Positions 10,916 to 20,494 of a stretch of DNA of 64,000 nucleotides are shown one piece after another; within the stretch, counting starts at the first letter, position 1; every line of letters begins with the position of its first letter. The stretch spans positions 474,244-538,243 of the forward strand of contig OZ025696.1 in NCBI GenBank assembly GCA_964019335.1, written 5' to 3'. Origin of the DNA: Diplonema japonicum. Taxonomy: Eukaryota > Euglenozoa > Diplonemea > Diplonemida > Diplonemidae. Made by a program: the position numbers and the translations under genes. The notes beneath the pieces were generated by a model. The model was not told where the DNA came from and searched no databases. It worked only from the letters and a program-made list of their open reading frames with translations.

Positions 10916-13900
10916 TCAGAGCCTCAAGTGCAGCGGCGGCGGTGACAGGGCAGGGGGCATGCCTTCTCTCTTCATCGTTTCCAGGACAATCATGATGACA
11001 GCATCCGAGTGGTCCTCGTCCCTTACTATCTCCTCGCACTTCTTGTAGTCGCTGCTCTTGAAAGCCTCTTCGAACTCTTGTGACCACGAACCCTTCCAGT
11101 AGTCACCATTTTCTGCAAGCTGGTAGGCCACGGCCCCCTCTGTCCCTGAGTCAGTAAGGCGGAGGATGGGACGGGTGGAGAAACTGCTGAATAAAGCGGT
11201 CTTCTGTATGTCCCCTGACAACACACAAAAGACGACCCCCATCCCAAGGTCCTGTGCCTTGCACGACAGCTTGAACGCTATGTCCACTGTCTCCCCTATC
11301 ACAGAGGCGAAGCGCTGCCGGTGTGTCCCCACAAACCCACTCGAACACCGCCCTGTCCCAATCCCGATGTGCACAGCAACTGACGATGTAACCGTCCGCA
11401 TGGACTCGTGGCAGAGTGTCGCCCACCGCACAGCATTTTGAAAGTGTGCCGGGCACAAGATCCCCGTGTTCCAGCTCACAACCACAAGTCGGTTGAACAC
11501 CGATACAACACTACCAGTCGTCCGTTCCAAGTGCGTGACGAAGGAGCCCAGCGTTTCGACAGGGTCGGGGGCGAAGAGAGACTTGCTCCCCATCCATAGC
11601 GCTGCTATTGTTGCTGAGTTGATCTGCTTGAAGTGCAGGCGTCCACTGATCGCGACTGATGAGCGGCGGGACCCTGCACTGGAGAGCGAGCGGGATAGCA
11701 CTGTGCGGATGCACCTCAGTCTCTCGGGGAACCTTCTTGGCAAGAGAAGAGTGATCACATGTTTTCCAGAAACACCACGTAGCTCAACCTCTCCCATCAC
11801 ATGTGTTAGAGGGAGTCCTAGGTCCGACCCTGCCACCTTGCCGAAGACCTCAGCCGACACTGCAACACACCCCCCTTCACACACTGCCTCAATCCGAGCC
11901 GCCTTGTTCACACACCGACCAAAGTAGTCTGTCCGTCCAGACATAGTGTCATTGTCCAGAGCCACCTCACCCTCGTTCACCCCGATCCGCACACGAAGGC
12001 CTTTCCACGTCCCTTCCACATACTCGCTTTCTGAGTTTTTCCCCAGTGACTCCGTCCACTTGTCACTGTCGTAGAGGTCTTCCTGAATGTCCAACCCGCA
12101 CCTGCACGCCGCAAGTGACTCCTCGAAGGCCACCATGAAGCTGTCCCCGATCGTCTTCACCTCATAACCACTGTGCCGGAGGATGCACCCGCGGATCACA
12201 TGGTTGTGTATGCCAAGGTTCGTGCACATGTCTTCCGCATCCAGCTCCCACAACATCGTGCTGTGCTGCACGTCTGTGAACAGGATGGCCGCTGTCCCTG
12301 TCTTCCCAGGAGGGTTGATGTTCAACAGGGGGGACACAAGGCTCTGCTCCTGTGAACTCTTGTTGTCCACCAAAGACTGTGGGAGGTATCGCCTGAACTC
12401 TGTGAGGTTGTCGATGATCTTGATGAAGGAGAGTTGGATCTCGTTCGGGTTTTCGATCTCCCTGATGTACGACACCGCCTCGAGGTTCATGTTCGCAATG
12501 GACTCCGCACACTTGATCGCCACCATCTTGTCGGTGTGCATGAGGTTCAGTGTCTTCCTGCTCTGCGTGAGCTTCAGCACGACCCCCACGATCACAGTCA
12601 TCATCACCGTCCCGAGCACCCCAGCGATGATATAGTAGGTCGTCAGGTCCTGTCCTGTCGAGACACACTCGGTGTTCCCCTCCCCGTAGTTCGTTGTCCC
12701 CGACCCGCAAGGGGTGCACCCAGCCGACCCGAGCCCAGTGCTGTAGGTCCCCTCCCCACACGGTGTGCAGTTCGCTGAACCCTTTTGCCCAGAGAAGGTA
12801 CCGGGTAAGCACTGCAAACAGATCCTCGGCTCCACCACAGACTCCGAGGCTTCAGCATACCAACCAGAGTCGCACGGCTCGCACACGATGTCGAAGGAGG
12901 GGGGGCTGTGGACAAACACCTCCCGCGAAGAGGTACCTGCCTGGCACCCCCCGTGGCTCGGAAGGAAGCCGATGTCCACCACCCCATCTATGATGTACTT
13001 CATCTTCACCTGAAGGTGGAACTCGTCCAAGCAGCCAGAGGGGTTCTGCAAGACCCCGTTGTGTACCACAGGGCTGCAGAAGGGGTCGAAGGTCCCTGCC
13101 TCGAGCTTTGTCTTCTCTGCTTGGTACACATCTTCATCCTGTCTGCTCACGAGGAAGGACAGTGGGTAGTTGCGGGAGACGCCCTTGTCATAACCGTACC
13201 AGATTGAGCGGTTTGGGTGCCCCTTGAAGGTGTCGGAGAGGGTGCGGAGCATGTACTCGGTGTAGATGGGACCCCAGTTGAAGTTCGCAGAGGTGAGCAC
13301 CGACTCCCCGATGGACAGCCGTTGGTCTCCGTTTGAGCCTGTCGACAGCTTCCCTTGAGCCTTCGCCGTCACAGGGGACGCCTTCGTGTCAGTGTGGTAG
13401 GCGATCACATCGCAGCCGAGCTTCGCAAGCACCTCTGTTGCATACCCTTCCTTCACAGCGTCCATGAAGGTCCCGATCCACAGCACCACCACCTCCGTCG
13501 AAGCATTCCCCTTCTGTGCCCCAAGGTAGTATGCATTGATGTTCCTGTACACCTCAGGGATGGGGACAGACGCCACGTAGCCGATGCGGCCCGATGTAGA
13601 CTGCCCCGCCGACACCACCCCAGACAGGTACCGTGCTTGGTACAGCTTTCCAGAGGCCGTTGCGAAGTTGGGCTTCCCGCTGTAGTAGCCTGTCATGTGC
13701 ACGAAGTCCACCTCAGGGTACTCGGATGCTGCCTCGAAGGTTTGGTCGTGGAACGTGAATGACGTCGCGAAGATCAGCTGAAACCCCCTCTTGACAAGAT
13801 CTGCAATCGTGTCCTTGCACTTCCCTGCCTTCACACTCTCCACCACCTCTGTCTGGATGCGGGTGGTGTTCCCCACTGCTTGCTGCACCGCCTCCACTGC

Positions 13901-14020
13901 CTCGATCCTCCCCAGGTTGTGGTTGTAGGTCCACCCATAGTCATCCAGGGGGCCACTTAGGATGAACGCAGCCCGCAGGTCACCCACAACCAGGGCAGCG
14001 ATCACCAGGACCCCGATCAT
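10916..14020 (-). CDS. Receptor-type adenylyl cyclase, BMP/PnrA-like ectodomain (copy 3)
   Basis: A 1034-residue paralogue of the gene at 1652-4801 with the same layout: signal peptide, BMP-like ectodomain, cysteine-rich stretch, single membrane span, active-looking adenylyl cyclase domain and a degenerate cyclase-like tail. Residues 1 to ~713 are identical to copy 2; the identity ends in the cyclase domain at the VCEGGC/VCPGGC position. Downstream, the linker (residues ~770-830) is unrelated in sequence, while islands around HLERTTGSVVSVFNRLVVV and GTHRQRFASVIGETVDIAF stay the same. The start lies only 95 bp after the stop of the upstream minus-strand BTB gene, so the two were probably transcribed together. 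The C-terminal differences may set different partners or regulation; that is inference. Confidence 0.88.
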   Translation of the reverse strand: MIGVLVIAALVVGDLRAAFILSGPLDDYGWTYNHNLGRIEAVEAVQQAVGNTTRIQTEVVESVKAGKCKDTIADLVKRGFQLIFATSFTFHDQTFEAASEYPEVDFVHMTGYYSGKPNFATASGKLYQARYLSGVVSAGQSTSGRIGYVASVPIPEVYRNINAYYLGAQKGNASTEVVVLWIGTFMDAVKEGYATEVLAKLGCDVIAYHTDTKASPVTAKAQGKLSTGSNGDQRLSIGESVLTSANFNWGPIYTEYMLRTLSDTFKGHPNRSIWYGYDKGVSRNYPLSFLVSRQDEDVYQAEKTKLEAGTFDPFCSPVVHNGVLQNPSGCLDEFHLQVKMKYIIDGVVDIGFLPSHGGCQAGTSSREVFVHSPPSFDIVCEPCDSGWYAEASESVVEPRICLQCLPGTFSGQKGSANCTPCGEGTYSTGLGSAGCTPCGSGTTNYGEGNTECVSTGQDLTTYYIIAGVLGTVMMTVIVGVVLKLTQSRKTLNLMHTDKMVAIKCAESIANMNLEAVSYIREIENPNEIQLSFIKIIDNLTEFRRYLPQSLVDNKSSQEQSLVSPLLNINPPGKTGTAAILFTDVQHSTMLWELDAEDMCTNLGIHNHVIRGCILRHSGYEVKTIGDSFMVAFEESLAACRCGLDIQEDLYDSDKWTESLGKNSESEYVEGTWKGLRVRIGVNEGEVALDNDTMSGRTDYFGRCVNKAARIEAVCEGGCVAVSAEVFGKVAGSDLGLPLTHVMGEVELRGVSGKHVITLLLPRRFPERLRCIRTVLSRSLSSAGSRRSSVAISGRLHFKQINSATIAALWMGSKSLFAPDPVETLGSFVTHLERTTGSVVSVFNRLVVVSWNTGILCPAHFQNAVRWATLCHESMRTVTSSVAVHIGIGTGRCSSGFVGTHRQRFASVIGETVDIAFKLSCKAQDLGMGVVFCVLSGDIQKTALFSSFSTRPILRLTDSGTEGAVAYQLAENGDYWKGSWSQEFEEAFKSSDYKKCEEIVRDEDHSDAVIMIVLETMKREGMPPALSPPPLHLRL

Positions 14021-14115
14021 GTTGACATCAAAGGTTTTCTGTTCGAGTACTCGGAATCATAGTAAAAGAAGCAACAAAAAAATAAATACAACAAGTCAAA
14101 AAATCTATTTAGGCA

Positions 14116-15213
14116 CTAGGTACCCTCCACAGCGCTGATGATGAGCAGGATCTGATCCTTACATAGCTTCTCCCAGTCGAGGTTAATGGACTTCCAATGG
14201 GTTTTAATGGTGTGGAGGGCTGTGTGTTGGACATCGGAACGGCCTTCTTTGAAGGCGGAGGTGAAGGACTCCGCACAGGTGTCGGGGTCCCTAGCACGGG
14301 AGAGGAGAACCGTTTCGGTCAGAGAACTGAGGCGTCCTAGGTGGAGCTGGTGCGCCACACGACCGACGGCGTAGAGGAGGTGAGGAGGAGGGGGGACAGA
14401 AGTGTAGATGTAGGTGAGCACAGCGAGCATAATTTCGCAAGACATCCGGCAAGCTTCCGAAGGAGAGGATGCGGCTTCAGGCGGAACAATGTTCTCGATG
14501 ACGAGCTGTGTGAGTTTGGAACGGTTCTGTTGGCGTTCACACTGCCGAAGGGCGTCTGCGAAGTAAGAGCTTCGTGATGCTAGGATGCACTTATGCCCGA
14601 GAATGGTGCGCTGCTCACGTCCGCTTTGAACAATGACAGCAACGTCTGCGTACTCATCAGCGTTGACGAGCTTCAGGAGGTCTACCTTGAGCTGCTCGCC
14701 AGGTCCTGCTACATGGGTGTCTTTAATGCTTACGCTTTGCACCCCAACCCGTAAAGCCTGCCGCCCCACGTGCTCCACCACTGTGAACCGTATTGCCACC
14801 GCTTTGAACGTTGGAGAGCAGGTCACAACGCATAACTGGTGGTTGTCTGTGTTGCCTTTCTGCACCTCACCCCTGTTGTAGTCGACCCACGTCATGAAGT
14901 CCGCTGTGTACTGCAGGGTGTACCTTGTGACCCACCATGGCTCCACGGGGTGCCCTTGGGTTGCGACGCCGGTCACCGTGTGGCCTTCTTCATCTCCGTT
15001 TTCCCACCTATTTTTATTCACCAGAGATATCTGTAGGTACTCCCCTTGCCCTCCCCGTGCGACCCATGCCGACAATGGGAAGTGCAGCCTACCGTATGAA
15101 GGCGATGCCACAGAGCTGCTCGCCGTGAAAGCTGATGGCGGGAGGTCGTCCATCGCTAGCTGGCGGTGCTGCAGGTTTGCGTTGTGGTGCGGTGGCGGCG
15201 GCAGCGGGTCCAT
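14116..15213 (-). CDS. Discoidin (F5/8 type C) plus BTB/POZ domain protein
   Basis: A 365-residue protein. Residues ~25-165 match an F5/8 type C (discoidin-like) fold: SAFTASSSVASPSYGRLHF, then the strand run RYTLQYTADFMTWVDYN, and AIRFTVVEHVGRQALRVGV at the end. Residues ~180-300 form a BTB/POZ domain (DEYADVAVIVQSG, GHKCILASRSSYFADAL, VLTYIYTS), followed by a helical BACK-like tail. BTB proteins of this type usually dimerise and can act as cullin-3 substrate adaptors, with discoidin domains binding ligands or protein partners. Here the discoidin domain precedes the BTB domain, the reverse of animal BTBD9. No signal peptide or membrane span is visible. A pyrimidine-rich AG acceptor-like tract lies just upstream of the ATG on this strand. 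Confidence 0.8.
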   Translation of the reverse strand: MDPLPPPPHHNANLQHRQLAMDDLPPSAFTASSSVASPSYGRLHFPLSAWVARGGQGEYLQISLVNKNRWENGDEEGHTVTGVATQGHPVEPWWVTRYTLQYTADFMTWVDYNRGEVQKGNTDNHQLCVVTCSPTFKAVAIRFTVVEHVGRQALRVGVQSVSIKDTHVAGPGEQLKVDLLKLVNADEYADVAVIVQSGREQRTILGHKCILASRSSYFADALRQCERQQNRSKLTQLVIENIVPPEAASSPSEACRMSCEIMLAVLTYIYTSVPPPPHLLYAVGRVAHQLHLGRLSSLTETVLLSRARDPDTCAESFTSAFKEGRSDVQHTALHTIKTHWKSINLDWEKLCKDQILLIISAVEGT

Positions 15214-15316
15214 TTCTCTTCCTCCCCCTTTTCCCCTTCCCTCCTTTCCTTATTTTTCTTATTTAGAAAGAGAGAGAAAAAAAGAACATAGAGATAAATA
15301 AATACTGTAAAACAGA

Positions 15317-15409
15317 AAATGCCGAACGGACGAAAGCTGGACGGGAAAATGCCAGACGGACAAACTCCGGACGCGACAGAAACCTGGACGTTTGTCCGTC
15401 CGGCATTTT
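15317..15409. repeat. Hairpin-forming repeat (AAAATGCCRGACGGACAAAC)
   Basis: Arms at 15346-15365 and 15390-15409 pair over 20 bases with one mismatch. A related half-copy lies at 15317-15333. A sister hairpin lies 450 bp away at 15815-15863. Confidence 0.7.
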
Positions 15410-15814
15410 TTTACATGGGAGAGGTACGGTATGTAGGATCCTAAGAGGAAAATCTTTTGTTGTGTTTTTTAGCCCAGCAAGGGGGAGAAGCTTCTGGGTG
15501 ACTTGGCAATACCTCCCAAAGCTCGCACCTACTACCTTTAACACAGGGCAGTATTTGAAAGTGCGCCTACAAGCCACGTAAGCTTGGAGGCAAGAGAGTT
15601 GCGTAGTAGTTCCCTACCCCCCTTTTTTTTTCCTTTTCTTTTTGCCTTTATTATTTAACCCTTTCCCACACAGTATCTTCATCAAAGTGTCACATCATGG
15701 TACATCCTGCATACGACAAGAAAGGCATGGTGAATTGTAAGCTAGCAGGGCCCCTCTGTTCTCCCATTGGTTTCTGACTGAAAAGCTATAAAGAGAATTT
15801 TAATGCCGATCGGG

Positions 15815-15863
15815 AAAATGCCGGACGGCCAAAAAACCCGGACGTTTAACCGTCCGGCATTTT
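15815..15863. repeat. Hairpin AAAATGCCGGACGG ... CCGTCCGGCATTTT
   Basis: Perfect 14-bp inverted repeat at 15815-15828 and 15850-15863, ending in a T run. It lies in the 3' flank of the minus-strand gene ending at 15930 and shares its arm sequence with the hairpin at 15346-15409. It may be a decayed mobile-element end or an RNA 3' structure. Confidence 0.7.
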
Positions 15864-15929
15864 TTTTTTTTTGTTTTACAGTAAATAAAAACACCACAAC
15901 CCTCATAAAAAAAAATATAAAAAAAAGTT

Positions 15930-17108
15930 CTAACCAGTTCTCTCCCACATATCACCCTCAACTAGGATGCTCTCAGCTCCTTGAAGCACCCCTTCGGGAG
16001 CTTTTATGTACTTCTCGTAATGCTCGGAAAGCTCTGACCCCGAAAGGTCACGAAGGGAAGTGTCCGTCGCGATGACTTCACCAAAGATCTCAGGAAACCC
16101 TGGAGGGAGCACCCCACGGATGAGGCTGGTCTGTGAGGTTGGTTGCCGGGGCATGATGAAGACTTGGTTGCTCGCAAAGAGTAAGTTATAAGGCTGCTCA
16201 CGAGCGTAGAGGTACGCGATGACGCGGCTGAGTAAGTCCGATACAATATCGATGTAAAAAGAGATGTTGCGGATGGCAAAGCCGGGTACTTGGAACTTCT
16301 TTAGGGAATAGATGCGGAGGTCCGGGTGGTACTTGTGCGCGGCCAGGAGCACCTTTTCAGCTTCTTCCACCGGGAGCACACCGCCCTCCCGGGGTCCGTG
16401 GTAACTCCAGAACTGAAAATGCAAATGGTTCACGCTAGCCCCCGCTGCAAGCGAATTAAACCCGACCCTGAAGTCCCTCCCCAATGGGAGGAGCGAGGCC
16501 GCAAACCGCATCCCGACTTCAAGCGCGTCAGAGGTAAGATGCTGCGATCGATTTTCTCGCACATACGGTGCCAAAATGCCTGAATATCTGCTGAGAGGGA
16601 ACTTGTTAGTCATTACGAAGTGTGCTGGATCTAGGTTTTCCACAGGTGTGCATGAGCACCCGTGCCAAGGGACGGGGCTGAAGTAAAACAAAACCTCGTA
16701 TGCAGGGATCTTGTGGAAGTTGAAGAGGGACGAGTTGAAGGGCGTCTGCATGCTCTGCTGTGTGTTCCAGATTGTAGTTCTCCGTTTCTTTCCTCTTGAA
16801 GGGTTGAAGGCGATGTCGAATGTGCCCCTTGCCACTGCCAGCTCCCCAAGGGGGTCCACAGCCTGTTCGTCCCATAGCTTTTTTAAAGTCTTGCCTAGTG
16901 GGAGATTGCTCCCCCCACCACAGCCGAGAACCCTCTTCCCCCTGCACCCCAGAAGGCTTTCTTGCATCGCGTCGGTGTTCTTCCCCCCCGACGTTCCTAT
17001 TGCTATGAAACAAGCCACCATCGTAGCAACCCACATCAGCAACCACCTCCCGGCGTTCACCCTTCCCAACACTGAAGGGTACCCCAGTGTTTGTCTCGGC
17101 CTGTGCAT
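15930..17108 (-). CDS. VTC2/GDPGP1-like GDP-hexose phosphorylase (HIT superfamily)
   Basis: About 392 residues from the ATG at 17108; an upstream GTG is less likely. The HIT-type motif NHLHFQFW has His228, His230 and Gln232, as in GDP-L-galactose and GDP-D-glucose phosphorylases. The surrounding blocks NSSLFNFHKIPAYEVLFYF, VMTNKFPLSRYSGILAP and RVGFNSLAAGASVNHLHF also fit this family. Such enzymes split a GDP-hexose with phosphate to GDP and hexose-1-phosphate; the plant enzyme commits carbon to ascorbate. Residues ~20-40 (WLLMWVATMVACFIAIGT) form a hydrophobic segment that would make a signal anchor, which is unusual for this normally cytosolic family. Substrate preference cannot be read from sequence. 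Confidence 0.78.
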   Translation of the reverse strand: MHRPRQTLGYPSVLGRVNAGRWLLMWVATMVACFIAIGTSGGKNTDAMQESLLGCRGKRVLGCGGGSNLPLGKTLKKLWDEQAVDPLGELAVARGTFDIAFNPSRGKKRRTTIWNTQQSMQTPFNSSLFNFHKIPAYEVLFYFSPVPWHGCSCTPVENLDPAHFVMTNKFPLSRYSGILAPYVRENRSQHLTSDALEVGMRFAASLLPLGRDFRVGFNSLAAGASVNHLHFQFWSYHGPREGGVLPVEEAEKVLLAAHKYHPDLRIYSLKKFQVPGFAIRNISFYIDIVSDLLSRVIAYLYAREQPYNLLFASNQVFIMPRQPTSQTSLIRGVLPPGFPEIFGEVIATDTSLRDLSGSELSEHYEKYIKAPEGVLQGAESILVEGDMWERTG

Positions 17109-18547
17109 CTCTTTCTTTTTTATCACACTTTCCTGTTTTTCTTTCTTTTTTTTCCCCCCCCCACCCCCAAATCGATGAGTTGCGCTTTACATCACATTGC
17201 GCGTGTTGTATCCAAGATGTCCACCTGCGTTCATCGTACTAGGCTAAAAGCTAAAGGTGCGCAACAGGCTAAGAGCTAAAGTTGCGCAGCATCCGCAGGT
17301 GAAGAGGTTACTCGTGGCTGCCGACAAATTCAGCCTTGAGCCCGAGGAATGGAACGCTTGCGGTAATCTAGCATCCATCGCATTGGTCACCTGGTACAGT
17401 GGTGCAACGTGTGCCAGCCCCCTGCAGCACAAGCCACACTGGCCAGCTTCGGCGCATCTGCTGCTGGTATAGAGAGAATCATAGCCAAAGTTTGGGTATT
17501 GTTTGGATTCGAGGCACCGCGAAGATGCACGATGTCCATGCTTAAAGGAACCATTCCAGTGGGAGAGTACTTGCTTCTGCGCTTGAAGGGGTACCTGTAG
17601 GATGCACCCGATCGGGACGGCATTCGTCGTTTGGAGACAGGGCACGTGAAGGGGGGGGAATAGATGACACGAAGAAAGATACAAAAAAGAAAAAGGAAAG
17701 GGGGGAAATTTGGGATAAATAAATAAACGGAGGGGGGGGGGGGGGGGGGTGTTTTCATACTTGAAACCGTTGTTGGGGGCCTTACAAGGGGAACGGAGGA
17801 GTTCCCCTGTGTCCCCTACTTTCTTTCCATCTGGTTTTGGAGGGCGTCTTGTTGGGGATTCTATTTTTGTCACTAAGCAGAAACCCCCGCAGGGTAGGTG
17901 ACTAGGCAACTACACAGAAGATACGGGATAGGCAGGATAGGGGTGGGGTACTAAAGGTTACGTGAAGCGAGATCTGTATCTTCAAATTGAGATAGTTTCT
18001 CGCTTTTTTTTTTTTTTTTTCTCTTCTACCTCCGATAGGTTGCAAGTATGGTTCATAAACATAATAGCTGTGGGAATAGATGCTATTTCTTTTTTCTGAA
18101 AAACTTACTAATTAAGTGGCAAACGTAAAAAAAGGGGGGGGAGAAGAAGAAAAGGCTTTTACTACCAAAAAGAAATCCCATTCTGGGAATTAAGTGAATG
18201 TTTGCCTTTTTTTTGGGGGGGGGGGTAGCGCTTTTTTTTTGGGGGGAATATTAAGTGAAATAACCCCTTATTTTTAATTTTTCCTCTTCATTCATAGTCC
18301 CTTCTCTTTCCATCTTTTTTTTTTTGAACTAAATTTGGAGATTCTCTCCCATCCTTTCCTTTATTGTTTGTTTTTTTTTCTTTTCTTTTTTTTTTTTCCT
18401 TTCTTCCTCCCCCTCGTTCTTTTCTAATGGGAAAAAACTTATACAGGGAAGTGGGTGGGGTGTTTTCATCTTTTCCGGTTCTAATCGGCTTTCTGGTTCC
18501 TTTCTTCAACGCACTGCCTGTTGACTATTCTCCGTTCCACTACCAAC
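17109..18547. other. Spacer, possibly a decayed coding segment at 17240-17605
   Basis: No intact gene. Segment 17240-17605 has more even base composition than its surroundings and shows two plus-strand frames that could be halves of a broken gene (KRLLVAADKFSLEPEEWNAC, then IERIIAKVWVLFGFEAP), but I recognise no family. A 25-bp direct repeat (AGGCTAARAGCTAAAGKTGCGCA core) occurs at ~17240-17264 and ~17267-17290. The remainder is homopolymer-rich. Confidence 0.35.
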
Positions 18548-20494
18548 TCACACACCATAAGCAGAGCTCTGCCACCTGGGAGGGGGCTGATTGTAATTCA
18601 AGCTTAGCCGCGAGGCCTCAGAGGAGAGAGACTGAGACAGCTCGCTGAGCTCCTGCCTCACACGTGCCACGCTATGCGTAGTGCGCTCATAACTGTCGGC
18701 AAGACGCTCTGCTTCTTGTAGCTTCTCCTTGAAAGCATGCACCTCCCGTTGGTACTGTTTGTGTTCCCGCCGCCTCGCCCGCTCGTTGTGCTGGTAGTGC
18801 CGTGTGAACATCTTGGACAGCCGCGATATACCTGACGCTTCCTTAGCACGCACCGGTACCACAGCCCTCCCTTCTACCGCATCAAGCATTCGTCCACACA
18901 TCATTTGGATGCTGTGGATCTCTTCCTCAAGGCCTGTGTTCTTCGGCTGCTCTGTTGGTTTGAAGATCCTCCGCCTGCGGGACCCGCTCAAGGTGACGGG
19001 GACAGCGACAGGGCCTTGCATCTTGGAGTTGATCAATTCTTGGGTTTCGAGAATTTTCAACTGCGCACGCTGGTGCTCTTCGATCTCCTTGTGCACGTCT
19101 TTTATGCTCTGCAGGTGCTGGGTCAGGACCTCTTTCACGACACTGCGCTCGCTGCCCACGGACGGCGACGCAGACCGTTGCGCTTGTGCCTTCACAGGGG
19201 GCGACCAGCCTGCATCGAGCAACTGCTTCATGTCAACACCTTGCAGCGGAGACGGTTGGTATGAAGTAGATGAGCCGGTTCTCTGAAGGAGCTCGGGGGA
19301 TTGCGATGGGGCACGCAGTATGGACACAGGTGAGGGGGTGCGGGGGACTGCGAAGGTCTCTCTTTCTTGTATCGCGGTGATTTCTTCTTGCTGCCTGCGG
19401 ATGGTCTCCTGCTGGTTGATGATTTCGTCCTGAAGCTCCTTCTGCTGCCGCAGCAGATCGCAGGTGATCCTATGAGTGTCGAGGGCACGCTCTGCTGCGT
19501 CCTGGTCCTCACGAGTCACGCGGGGTGATGGTTCGGCTTCTTCCTTTTCCTCACGTGGCGGTGGTGGTGGTTTCGAACCCCTGCGCTCCTGTCGTTCTAT
19601 GAACTCTGTCAGAAAGCTCAGCTCCTCTTCTTTGTTGGGGTAGAGCCTGTTCAGTGCCATGGCGATATCCCGCTCCTTTCCCTTGTTGTTGTAGAGCACT
19701 TTCGGAACAGTCTTCGCCCTATCGTCGCTCTGCCGATCGTCCATGTCGTAGTAGAAGTCTTGCAGTCTCCTAGCCAGCTCTGCACGCTCAGGGTCCAGCT
19801 TCATCATGTAATCAATGGGTGGGCTGTCGGGGCCGTACTTGTCTATGTATTTTTTGAGCCAGATGAGGTTTTTCTTCTGTCCGTCTCCGTAGCTTGTCAT
19901 AAGCTTCTTGTAAAAGTCTGAGGGGCATGTTTTGTAGTGCTCCCATATGGTGGGGACTCTTGGTAGGTTAGCGGGTGCAGTGAGTTCGTAGAACTGCGAC
20001 AACCTATCGACCGCGTCGTCGTCTGTCTCTGGCAGTCCAGGGCTGATTTGTGGTTCGTTGTCCTCTTCTTCTGGTTCTTCTTCTTCTTCTTCTTCTCTTT
20101 CTTCTTCTCTCTCCTCCGGTGGGGGGGTCTGCTGTCTCTTTTTTTTCGGCGGTTCTTCCTCTTCCTCCTCCTCTTTCTCCTCTTTCTTTTTCTTTTTGGG
20201 TTTTTCCTCCTTCTCTTTTTCTTTCTCTTGTTTTTCCACGAACTCTATCCACTCGTCCAGCCACTTCAGCTCATTGACGAGATCGCCGTACTTAGTCTCC
20301 AGTGCTGTGTAGAGTGCCTGGGGGTTCCCGTTGTACTTTTTGTTTTTCAAGATGTTTGCAGCAGAGCCCACTTTGTTCTTGTGTCCCTCCCTCGCAGCAA
20401 GTTTGAAGAAGCCGTCCAGCTTCTTAGCCATCTTTTCATCTGTAAAGTCTTCCTCCGTTTTTGCCTTGTTCCGTCGTAAGCCTTTGAACACCAT
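18548..20494 (-). CDS. Coiled-coil protein with three degenerate N-terminal repeats, unknown function
   Basis: A 648-residue, strongly charged protein. Three ~60-residue units recur: ~26-90 (FFKLAAREGHKNKVGSAA ... YGDLVNELKWLDEWIEF), ~166-222 (FYELTAPANLPRVPTI ... YGDGQKKNLIWLKKYID) and ~243-305 (LQDFYYDMDDRQSDDRA ... LYPNKEEELSFLTEFIE). They share an aromatic start, an invariant-looking Tyr-Gly/Pro turn and a final L-x-W/F-L helix. Glu/Lys-rich linkers separate them. Residues ~335-640 are mostly coiled coil broken by Ser/Pro-rich stretches and a basic patch (GSRRRRIF), consistent with a cytoskeletal or scaffold protein. There is no signal peptide or membrane span. I do not recognise a named family. 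Confidence 0.75.
   Translation of the reverse strand: MVFKGLRRNKAKTEEDFTDEKMAKKLDGFFKLAAREGHKNKVGSAANILKNKKYNGNPQALYTALETKYGDLVNELKWLDEWIEFVEKQEKEKEKEEKPKKKKKEEKEEEEEEEPPKKKRQQTPPPEEREEEREEEEEEEPEEEDNEPQISPGLPETDDDAVDRLSQFYELTAPANLPRVPTIWEHYKTCPSDFYKKLMTSYGDGQKKNLIWLKKYIDKYGPDSPPIDYMMKLDPERAELARRLQDFYYDMDDRQSDDRAKTVPKVLYNNKGKERDIAMALNRLYPNKEEELSFLTEFIERQERRGSKPPPPPREEKEEAEPSPRVTREDQDAAERALDTHRITCDLLRQQKELQDEIINQQETIRRQQEEITAIQERETFAVPRTPSPVSILRAPSQSPELLQRTGSSTSYQPSPLQGVDMKQLLDAGWSPPVKAQAQRSASPSVGSERSVVKEVLTQHLQSIKDVHKEIEEHQRAQLKILETQELINSKMQGPVAVPVTLSGSRRRRIFKPTEQPKNTGLEEEIHSIQMMCGRMLDAVEGRAVVPVRAKEASGISRLSKMFTRHYQHNERARRREHKQYQREVHAFKEKLQEAERLADSYERTTHSVARVRQELSELSQSLSSEASRLSLNYNQPPPRWQSSAYGV

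Noticed and set aside
17244-17909. 221-residue minus-strand frame
   Set aside because: Crosses a poly-G run, has no recognisable domain, and competes with plus-strand frames in the same segment.
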